NCBI RefSeq assembly: GCF_900169505.1
Contig: NZ_LT827021.1
Span: 62,001 to 126,000 of the forward strand
DNA: 64,000 bases
Source: Arabiibacter massiliensis
Lineage (GTDB): Bacteria > Actinomycetota > Coriobacteriia > Coriobacteriales > Eggerthellaceae
Reading direction: 5' to 3'
In this document: piece by piece, positions 57,328-64,000 of the stretch
How positions within the stretch are numbered: the first letter of the stretch is position 1
How the letters are laid out: each line of letters begins with the position of its first letter
Made by a program: the position numbers and the translations under genes
The notes under the pieces: generated by a model
What the model was told of the DNA's origin: nothing
Seen by the model: only the letters and a program-made list of their open reading frames with translations
Databases searched by the model: none

Positions 57328-59150
57328 TCCTGCAAGAGCTCAACAAGTACTACGAGCGGCTGCTGGCCGACCCGGAGCGCGATGTGCCCGCCCGCCATTG
57401 GAGCGTGGAGAAGGCGGCGTGGGAGCTCAGGATCTCCCGCGACGGCAGGCTGCTGGGCGCGCACCCGCTCACGTCGGGCGCGGGCAAGGAGCTGCGGAAG
57501 TTCATCTCGCTGCGCGTGCCCGAGCATGCGACGCGCAGCGGAACCGGCATGCTGCCGTTCTTCCTGTGCGACAACGCGGCCTACCTGCTCGGCTATGACG
57601 AGAAGCGCGGACCCGAGAAGCTGGCGAGCGCGCGTGCCCTGCACGAGGCCGTGCTGGGCGAGTGCGACGACGAGGGCGCGCAGGCCGTGCTGCGCTTCTT
57701 CGAACGCGAGGATCGCGACGCCGACCTCGACGAGGGCGTGCGCTCCGATCTGGCGGAAGGCGGCGGCTTCGCGGTGTTCCGGCTGGACGGCGACCGAGAT
57801 CGGCTGCACGAACGGCCTGCGGTCGTTGCCGCGTGGACGTCCTACTGCGAGGACCGAACGGCAGGCGAGGTGGTGGGCCAGTGCGCCGTCACGGGCGAGG
57901 AAGGGCCGCTCGCGCGCCTGTTCCCCCAGGTGACCGGCGTTCCCGGAGCGCAGTCGGCCGGAGCGTCGCTCGTGTCGTTCAACCTGCAGTCGTTCGAGTC
58001 GTACGGCAAGTCGCAGGCGTACAACGCATCGGTCTCGGAAGCGGTAGCGTTCAACGCCGGCTCGGCGCTTCGGCAGCTCTGCGCCGACCGCTCGCATCGG
58101 GTGCGCCTTGGCCAGACGACGGTGGTGTTCTGGGCCGACCGCCCGGCACCGGCGGAGGATCTGGTCATGCTGGGGATGCTCGATCCCGACGAGCTTGACA
58201 GGGCCGAGGATCAGGATGCCGTGCAGGAGGTGCGTGCGGCGCTCGAGAGCATGGAGCGCGGGCTTCCCCTGACGGGGGTCGACACGGAAACGCGCTACTT
58301 CGTGCTGGGGCTCGCGCCCAACGCGGCGCGCTTGGCCGTGCGGTTCTTCGAGACGGACACGCTCGGCCGCATGGCCGAGAGCTTCGGCGCGTTCCTGCGC
58401 GACGTGTCCATGGCCGACGTGCGCGCCCGCTCGCTGCGTACGCTGCTGCAGCAGACGGCGCCCATGGGTTCCGCCGACCAGCTGCCCTCGACGCTGGTGA
58501 ACGGCTGCATGGAGGCTATGCTCACCGGGCGCGCGTTCCCGCAGGCGCTCTACTACGAGGTGCTCTCTCGCATGCGCTCCGACCATGCGCGGCGCAACTC
58601 ATGGGACATGGGCCAGCGAGCGGCGCTGCTCAAGGCGTGCCTTGTGCGCAAGGCGCGGCTCGGGGCGGACAATTCGGATGGACGAAACGGCGCTGAGCGC
58701 GTCGACGGAGAAAGGAGCCTGGACATGTATCTGGACAAGGAAAGGACTAACCGCGGCTACGTGCTGGGAAGGCTGTTCGCCGTCATGGAGCACGCGCAGC
58801 GAAGCGCGCTCGGCGAGGTGAATGCGACCATCCGCGACCGCTACATCGGGGCCGCCTCCACGACGCCTGCCCGGGTGTTCCCGCACCTGCTGCACAACAC
58901 GCAGCACCATCTCTCGAAGCTGAGCAAGTTCAATCACGGGCTCTACGTGAAGTTCGAGAAGGCGAACGACGAGATCATGGCGATGCTCGACGGCTCCGTT
59001 CTGTTCCCCAAGACGCTCGACGCGGAAGACCAAGGCGAGTTCTTCGTGGGGTACTACCAACAGCGCGTCGACCTGTGGAAGAAACACGACGATGAGGCCG
59101 ATGCGGCGGCGGACGCCGACGGCATCGACGACGAGACCGAAACCAACTAG
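57324..59150 (+). CDS. cas8c: Cas8c (Csd1), Cascade large subunit
   Basis: A 608-residue large subunit responsible for PAM recognition. It begins MILQELNKYYERL and contains the Csd1-type stretches YLLGYDEKRGPEKLASARALHEAVL, QSAGASLVSFNLQSFESYGKSQAYNASVSE and DRPAPAED. ATG 57324 overlaps cas5c (ATGA). A strong internal ribosome site and in-frame ATG at 58725 mark a likely separate small subunit (see that entry). Confidence 0.94.
   Translation: MILQELNKYYERLLADPERDVPARHWSVEKAAWELRISRDGRLLGAHPLTSGAGKELRKFISLRVPEHATRSGTGMLPFFLCDNAAYLLGYDEKRGPEKLASARALHEAVLGECDDEGAQAVLRFFEREDRDADLDEGVRSDLAEGGGFAVFRLDGDRDRLHERPAVVAAWTSYCEDRTAGEVVGQCAVTGEEGPLARLFPQVTGVPGAQSAGASLVSFNLQSFESYGKSQAYNASVSEAVAFNAGSALRQLCADRSHRVRLGQTTVVFWADRPAPAEDLVMLGMLDPDELDRAEDQDAVQEVRAALESMERGLPLTGVDTETRYFVLGLAPNAARLAVRFFETDTLGRMAESFGAFLRDVSMADVRARSLRTLLQQTAPMGSADQLPSTLVNGCMEAMLTGRAFPQALYYEVLSRMRSDHARRNSWDMGQRAALLKACLVRKARLGADNSDGRNGAERVDGERSLDMYLDKERTNRGYVLGRLFAVMEHAQRSALGEVNATIRDRYIGAASTTPARVFPHLLHNTQHHLSKLSKFNHGLYVKFEKANDEIMAMLDGSVLFPKTLDAEDQGEFFVGYYQQRVDLWKKHDDEADAAADADGIDDETETN
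58725..59150 (+). CDS. cas11c: Cas11c small subunit from an internal start inside cas8c
   Basis: In frame with cas8c, AAAGGAG (58711-58717), 7 nt, ATG 58725 starts a 141-residue product (MYLDKERTNRGYVLGRLFAV...). Type I-C systems are known to make Cas11 this way, of about this size, and the product is the helical C-terminal part of Cas8. The sequence is direct evidence for the site; use of it is inferred from the family. Confidence 0.75.
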   Translation: MYLDKERTNRGYVLGRLFAVMEHAQRSALGEVNATIRDRYIGAASTTPARVFPHLLHNTQHHLSKLSKFNHGLYVKFEKANDEIMAMLDGSVLFPKTLDAEDQGEFFVGYYQQRVDLWKKHDDEADAAADADGIDDETETN

Positions 59151-59159
59151 GAGGACACC

Positions 59160-60065
59160 ATGGCAGAGCCCATCAAGAACCGCTACGACTTCGTCTTCTT
59201 CTTCGACGTGAAGAACGGAAACCCCAACGGCGACCCGGATGCCGGCAACATGCCGCGCATCGACCCCGACACGAGCCGCGGCATCGTATCGGACGTGTGC
59301 CTCAAGCGCAAGATCCGCAACTACGTCGACCTGGTGAAAGGCGAGGAGATCGACGACCCCGACGTGGCCGAGGGCGAGCTCGGGTACAAGATCTACGTGC
59401 AGGAGGCGGCCGTGCTCAACGACCGCAACCGTAAGGCATACGTGCATTACGATATGAAGTCCACGCCGAAGAAGCTGCCGAAGGCCAAGGAAGACCAGCT
59501 CAAGGTCACGAAGTTCATGTGCGACAACTTCTATGACATCCGCACGTTCGGCGCGGTCATGACCACGGACGTGAACTGCGGACAGGTGCGCGGCCCCATC
59601 CAGCTGTGCTTCGCCGAGTCTATCGACCCGGTGCTGCCTCTTGAGATGAGCATCACGCGCATGGCCGTGACCAACGAGAAGGACGCCGAGAAGGAGAAGA
59701 CTATGGGGCGCAAGCAGTACGTGCCTTATGGGCTGTACCGGGCTGAAGGCTTCATCTCCGCGGCGCTCGCCGAGAAGACCGGGTTCTCGCAGGACGACCT
59801 CGACCTGTTCTTCGAGGCGCTGATGAATATGTTCGAGAACGACCGCAGCGCCGCGCGCGGGCTCATGACCTCGCGCAAGCTGTTCGCGTTCAAACACGAG
59901 AGCAAGTTGGGGAACGCGCCGGCGCACTGCCTGTTTGACACCGTGTCGGTGAAGCGACTCATCGAGGACGGCGCGGAGGCCCGCGCGTTCTCGGACTACA
60001 AGATCGTCATCGATGAAGCTGCGATTCCCGGCGAGGTGGAGCTGCTGAAGTTTCCCGACGAGTAG
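59160..60065 (+). CDS. cas7c: Cas7c (Csd2), Cascade backbone subunit
   Basis: A 301-residue RAMP protein that coats the crRNA spacer. The N-terminal FVFFFDVKNGNPNGDPDAGNMPRIDPDTSRGIVSDVCLKRKIRNYV and later DVNCGQVRGPIQLCFAESIDPVLPLEMSITRMAV are the Csd2 signature. ATG 59160 is close behind AGGAGG, 9 nt after cas8c. Confidence 0.95.
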   Translation: MAEPIKNRYDFVFFFDVKNGNPNGDPDAGNMPRIDPDTSRGIVSDVCLKRKIRNYVDLVKGEEIDDPDVAEGELGYKIYVQEAAVLNDRNRKAYVHYDMKSTPKKLPKAKEDQLKVTKFMCDNFYDIRTFGAVMTTDVNCGQVRGPIQLCFAESIDPVLPLEMSITRMAVTNEKDAEKEKTMGRKQYVPYGLYRAEGFISAALAEKTGFSQDDLDLFFEALMNMFENDRSAARGLMTSRKLFAFKHESKLGNAPAHCLFDTVSVKRLIEDGAEARAFSDYKIVIDEAAIPGEVELLKFPDE

Positions 60066-60068
60066 CCG

Positions 60069-60692
60069 ATGTACGCCGATGACGAGCTGCTGCCGCTATC
60101 GGGGCTGCAGCACATCGCATACTGCGAGCGGCAATGGGCGCTGATCCACCTCGAGCAGATATGGGACGAGAGCTACGACACGGTGCGCGGCGAGTTGTTC
60201 CACGGGCGGGTGCACTTGGAAGGTTACTCCGCGTCGAAGGGGGTCAGGTCCGAGCGGGGGTATCGGCTTGTGAGCCGCAACCTCGGTATATCAGGCATCG
60301 CTGATGTCGTGGAGTTCGCCGCGGACTGCGATGGTGTCGAGGCGGCGGTGCGACCCGTCGAGTATAAGGTGGGGAAACCAAAGATCGAGGAGTGGGATCG
60401 CATCCAGGTGTGCGCGCAAGCTCTGTGCCTGGAGGAGATGCTCGGATGCGCCGTAGGGCAGGGCAACCTGTTCTACGGCGCCACCCGTCGCCGTGAGCGC
60501 GTCGTGCTCGACGATGCCTTGCGCGAGCGCGTCGCGGGGCTGGCGCGCCGCATGCACGAGCTCTTCGACCGGGGCGAGACGCCTCGCGCCGTGCGCGGCC
60601 CTAAGTGCCGTCGATGCTCGCTGGCCGACTCCTGCCTCCCCGAGACGTTCGACCATGATGCCGCATCGTATTGGAAGGAGGCCGGGTTTTGA
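60069..60692 (+). CDS. cas4: Cas4 exonuclease (spacer selection)
   Basis: A 207-residue RecB-like nuclease with an iron-sulfur cluster. The first cysteine is in QHIAYCERQWAL, the last three in CRRCSLADSC. RPVEYKVGKPKIEEWDRIQVCAQALCLEEM carries the nuclease core (E-x-K and QxxxY-like part). Cas4 trims prespacers and checks the PAM during integration. It starts 3 nt after the cas7c stop and overlaps cas1 by 4 nt. Confidence 0.93.
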   Translation: MYADDELLPLSGLQHIAYCERQWALIHLEQIWDESYDTVRGELFHGRVHLEGYSASKGVRSERGYRLVSRNLGISGIADVVEFAADCDGVEAAVRPVEYKVGKPKIEEWDRIQVCAQALCLEEMLGCAVGQGNLFYGATRRRERVVLDDALRERVAGLARRMHELFDRGETPRAVRGPKCRRCSLADSCLPETFDHDAASYWKEAGF

Positions 60693-61714
60693 AGAAGCTC
60701 CTCAACACGCTCTACGTGACGAATCCCGAGGCGTACGTGTGCAAGGGCGACGACGCGCTTGTGGTGCGCGTGGATGGCGAGAAGGCGCTGCAGCTGCCGT
60801 TCCACCTCCTAGAGGGAATCGTCATGTTCGGGTATCTTGGCTGCTCGCCTGCCGTTCTGGGGGCCTGCGCCGAGCGGGGGATCACCATCTCGTTCTTGGA
60901 CGATGCTGGGCGGTTTCTCGCGCGGGTCGAGGGGCCGGTCTCGGGAAACGTGCTTCTTCGGCGCGCTCAGTACCGAGCCTCCGACGATCCCGCTGCCGCC
61001 CTGCGCCTCGCGCAGCGGTTCGTGGCGGCCAAGATCCGCAATGCCCGGACCGTCCTTCAGCGTTGCAGACGCGATTATCCCGAAGATGTGGACGAAGCCT
61101 TCGACGAGGCTATCGAGGCGCTCAGGATTCACGAGAATGGAGCATTCTCGACGGTCGACGCCGACGAGCTGAGGGGAATCGAGGGCGATGCGGCGCACCG
61201 GTACTTCGCCGTGTTCGACCGGTTGCTGAGGGCAGGGGACGGGTTCGCGTTCTCGGGGCGCACGAGGCGGCCGCCTCGGGATCCGGTGAACGCCCTGCTG
61301 TCGTTTTTCTACTCGCTGCTGGCACGCGAGGTGGCAAGCGCGTGCGAGACGGTCGGGCTCGATCCACAGGTGGGTTTCTTCCATCGTGACCGGCCGGGGA
61401 GGGCGAGCCTTGCGCTGGACGCCATGGAAGAGCTGCGGGCGTGGTACGTCGATCGCTTCGTCGTCTCCCTGATCAATCGGCGACAGGTGAGTGAGGCCGA
61501 TTTCTCTTCGAGCGAGGCTTCGGGCGTCATCTTGACTGACGCGGCCCGCAAGAACGCGCTCGGCCTGTGGCAGCAGCGCAAGCAGGAGCAGGTCATGCAC
61601 CCTTATCTGAAGGAGAAGGTGCCGGTGGGACTCGTGCCATTTCTGCAGGTCCAGCTGCTGGCGCGCCACTTGCGCGGCGATTTGGACGATTACCCGGCGT
61701 TTCTCTGGAGGTGA
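60689..61714 (+). CDS. cas1: Cas1 integrase
   Basis: A 341-residue metal-dependent integrase subunit. Typical stretches are LLEGIVMFGYLGCSPAVLGACAERGITISFLDD, DPVNALLSFFYSLLAREVASACETVGLDPQVGFFHRDRPGRASLALDAMEELRAWYVD (metal-site Glu, His, Asp/Glu). TTG 60689 overlaps the cas4 stop and has GGAAGGAGG 7 nt upstream, a better choice than the earlier in-frame codon at 60671. Confidence 0.94.
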   Translation: MKKLLNTLYVTNPEAYVCKGDDALVVRVDGEKALQLPFHLLEGIVMFGYLGCSPAVLGACAERGITISFLDDAGRFLARVEGPVSGNVLLRRAQYRASDDPAAALRLAQRFVAAKIRNARTVLQRCRRDYPEDVDEAFDEAIEALRIHENGAFSTVDADELRGIEGDAAHRYFAVFDRLLRAGDGFAFSGRTRRPPRDPVNALLSFFYSLLAREVASACETVGLDPQVGFFHRDRPGRASLALDAMEELRAWYVDRFVVSLINRRQVSEADFSSSEASGVILTDAARKNALGLWQQRKQEQVMHPYLKEKVPVGLVPFLQVQLLARHLRGDLDDYPAFLWR

Positions 61715-61716
61715 CG

Positions 61717-62007
61717 ATGTACGTGCTGGTGACATACGATGTGGAGACGGCGAGTTCGCAGGGGGCTCGCCGACTGCGCCGCGTGGCGAAGATCTGCGTG
61801 CAGTACGGGCAGCGCGTGCAAAACTCAGTGTTCGAATGTTCGCTCGATCCGGCGCAGTTCGAGACGATGAAACACGAGCTAATGAAAGCAGCTGACCTAA
61901 CTCGCGATAGCCTAAGGTTTTATAATCTTGGGAAGAACTGGAAGCGAAAAGTGGAGCACGTGGGAGCAAAGGAAGCGTACGACCCCGAAGGGTTTCTATG
62001 CGTGTGA
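61717..62007 (+). CDS. cas2: Cas2, Cas1 partner
   Basis: A 96-residue ferredoxin-fold protein that bridges two Cas1 dimers. MYVLVTYDVETASSQGARRLRRVAKICVQYGQRVQNSVFECSL is the family signature. ATG 61717 is just behind TGGAGG. It is the last cas gene, 184 bp before the first repeat. Confidence 0.94.
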   Translation: MYVLVTYDVETASSQGARRLRRVAKICVQYGQRVQNSVFECSLDPAQFETMKHELMKAADLTRDSLRFYNLGKNWKRKVEHVGAKEAYDPEGFLCV

Positions 62008-62191
62008 ACGGCGCTATGCACCTTGACAACGGAAGAGCTTTGATGCGCGAACCTCAAGTGCTGGCACGCCATTCAGGAGGTTCGCGCAGGAATTCACGGG
62101 GTAAACTAGCAGTAGGTGGCATCAGGGAATGACATATCTCTTGAAAATGAAAAATGTAGTCGGAATATACAGAAATATGCATATTCTGACA
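62008..62191 (+). promoter_or_regulatory. CRISPR leader
   Basis: 184 bp between cas2 and the first repeat, with no gene. A perfect 12-bp inverted repeat TGCGCGAACCTC (62044-62055) / GAGGTTCGCGCA (62077-62088) is the type seen in type I-C leaders. The last ~70 bp are AT-rich (many A/T runs) and should hold the array promoter and integration signals. Confidence 0.8.
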
Positions 62192-64000
62192 GTCGAGCCC
62201 CTCGCGGGCTCGCGGGTTGAAACACGTTCGAGGACGGCGACCGCTCGATCATGCGTGTCGAGCCCCTCGCGGGCTCGCGGGTTGAAACGTCTGTCGTCTC
62301 GATGAAGGCCCCTGACGAGGTGCGTCGAGCCCCTCGCGGGCTCGCGGGTTGAAACTCATCCATCGAGAAGAGGAGGACGCATGGAGAACGTCGAGCCCCT
62401 CGCGGGCTCGCGGGTTGAAACTCATCGAGCATGTCGCCGGAGGCGTGCCGGTGGGGTCGAGCCCCTCGCGGGCTCGCGGGTTGAAACGCGGCCCATGGGT
62501 CCGGGCTCTACAAGATCACCGTCGAGCCCCTCGCGGGCTCGCGGGTTGAAACCGAAGCTTGGGAGCTCCTCCCACTTTCCCGCGACGGTCGAGCCCCTCG
62601 CGGGCTCGCGGGTTGAAACGATATAGGCCGCGAACGCATCGGCGAACAGCTCGTCGAGCCCCTCGCGGCCTCGCGGGTTGAAACGTCATCCGGCACCGCC
62701 GCCGCGCTTGCGGCGAGGTCGAGCCCCTCGCGGGCTCGCGGGTTGAAACGGCGCTATCGTCGCCATCGGCATCATCCTCAAGGTCGAGCCCCTCGCGGGC
62801 TCGCGGGTTGAAACTGCGTGCATGTCGTCTATCTGCTCTCCCTGCGCTCGGTCGAGCCCCTCGCGGGCTCGCGGGTTGAAACTCGCTGACGGCCGAGGCG
62901 TCGATCCGCCGATGGCTGTCGAGCCCCTCGCGGGCTCGCGGGTTGAAACCGTACACGTAGCCGCCGCTGTTTGCGGAGGTGTGTCGAGCCCCTCGCGGGC
63001 TCGCGGGTTGAAACGAGATAGGAAACAGACACATCGTTTATGTGGTACGTCGAGCCTCTCGCGGGCTCGCGGGTTGAAACAAGCAACGATGCGTCAAAGT
63101 CGAGCGGCACGCCAAGTCGAGCCCCTCGCGGGCTCGCGGGTTGAAACACCGAGCAGGACTGGCGGTCGCTGATGTGCGTCGGGTCGAGCCCCTCGCGGGC
63201 TCGCGGGTTGAAACAACTCCATGCTGCTCCTGACGGCCGTCATGCAGGTCGAGCCCCTCGCGGGCTCGCGGGTTGAAACAACCCCGCCAACGACGACGTG
63301 AAGTACGAGCCGAAGGTCGAGCCCCTCGCGGGCTCGCGGGTTGAAACTCGGCAAGGTCGTCTATCGCGTCGAAGCCGCCGGTCGAGCCCCTCGCGGGCTC
63401 GCGGGTTGAAACGAAAGATAAAGCGAAAGATGAAGAGCTAGATACAAGTCGAGCCCCTCGCGGGCTCGCGGGTTGAAACTATCCGGGCCTCGGATAATTA
63501 CGTTCTCACTTATGGTCGAGCCCCTCGCGGGCTCGCGGGTTGAAACTGCATGACCTCGGTGGGAAGCGCCCCGCGCCCTAGTCGAGCCCCTCGCGGGCTC
63601 GCGGGTTGAAACGTTGACGGTATGGCCGAGGCCGGCGCGGACGTGCTGTCGAGCCCCTCGCGGGCTCGCGGGTTGAAACAGGGCCAAGTGATCGCATGGA
63701 GTACGTCATTGCTGTCGAGCCCCTCGCGGGCTCGCGGGTTGAAACCACTCCACCTTGACGGCCTTGGCCTTGTTGCCGGCGTCGAGCCCCTCGCGGGCTC
63801 GCGGGTTGAAACGGTAGCCCAGTACAGCGCAACGGCGACGGATACAGGTCGAGCCCCTCGCGGGCTCGCGGGTTGAAACCCTTCCGTGGGGACATGGGCG
63901 ACGATCCGAAAGAGTCGAGCCCCTCGCGGGCTCGCGGGTTGAAACCCTCGACGGCGCGCCCGCCCGCGTCGGCTCCCTCGTCGAGCCCCTCGCGGGCTCG
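62192..64000 (+). CRISPR. Type I-C CRISPR array (27 complete repeats plus one cut by the window end)
   Basis: Repeats are 32 nt, starting GTCGAGCCCCTCGCGG and ending CTCGCGGGTTGAAAC. The stem is GAGCCC / GGGCTC with a CTCGC loop and a G-CGGGTTGAAAC handle. I count 28 starts: 62192, 62257, 62324, 62390, 62456, 62521, 62588, 62653, 62718, 62783, 62851, 62918, 62983, 63049, 63116, 63183, 63248, 63316, 63381, 63448, 63515, 63581, 63648, 63714, 63781, 63848, 63914, 63980. The 27 spacers are 33-36 nt and all different. Repeat 8 has C for G at position 17 and repeat 14 T for C at position 9. The array continues past 64000. Leader and cas2 lie on the left, so new spacers enter there. Confidence 0.98.

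Noticed and set aside
62106..63895. Many short frames on both strands with repeated VEPLAGSRVET, SSPSRARGLK or FQPASPRGAR peptides
   Set aside because: These are translations of the CRISPR repeat, not proteins.
62224..63979. Self-targeting array spacers within this window
   Set aside because: Reading the spacers against the window by eye showed no convincing match; a full genome search would be needed.

Overview
The window is high-GC actinobacterial DNA with an overlapping-gene, operon-rich layout. Gene content fits the class Coriobacteriia, most likely an Eggerthellaceae gut bacterium. Pointers are a fused AccD-AccA carboxyltransferase, FabK instead of FabI, an rplU-rpmA-obg-proB-proA-nadD-yqeK-rsfS cluster, split transketolase, a full dlt operon and a type I-C CRISPR-Cas locus. 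The taxon is inferred from gene content, not from a marker search.

Layout. 1-1469: end of glnA and an orphan GlnR-like regulator. 1252-4085 (minus): two lower-GC envelope glycosyltransferase genes. 4315-8643: dltABCD and a small dltX. 8768-11395: polA. 11404-11550: intergenic palindromic repeats. 11724-20713: the rplU-to-rsfS housekeeping operon, with a lower-GC restriction-modification pair inserted between proB and proA. 21002-27036: HigBA-like and BrnTA toxin-antitoxin modules around asnB and a large SARP-type regulator. 27256-38096: secA, prfB, split transketolase, ftsEX, an S41 protease and rnr. 38106-46314: a FabT-like regulator, two parS sites and the fatty-acid operon acpP-fabK-fabD-fabG-fabF-fabZ-accDA, with paired FabT-type operators. 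46369-52281: SNF2 helicase, SH3 protein, DUF523-GNAT fusion and Nudix hydrolase. 52384-62007: a MITE-like element, a HipA-like kinase, a candidate guide RNA, a small HTH gene and cas3-cas5-cas8-cas7-cas4-cas1-cas2. 62008-64000: CRISPR leader and the first 28 repeats of an array that runs off the window.

Most notable signal. Between the HipA-like gene and the cas operon there is one degenerate type I-C repeat (53894-53921). Its next 19 nt match, 17 of 19, the opposite strand of the promoter of a 55-residue HTH gene placed immediately before cas3. The match is flanked by a TTC motif, the known type I-C PAM, and one of the two mismatches is at position 6, which is normally unpaired in type I complexes. 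A 17-bp hairpin closes the unit. This looks like a CreR/CreA-type guide RNA that would let Cascade repress a gene next to its own operon.

Second signal. There are three long poly-G tracts, each at a gene 5' end. G9 in the polyprenyl glycosyltransferase and G10 in dltA lie at the two ends of one divergent promoter region. A G10 sits just upstream of the HipA-like promoter. The tract lengths leave dltA in frame, but leave the best start of the glycosyltransferase out of frame. This suggests a phase-variable switch of surface-polymer glycosylation and D-alanylation.
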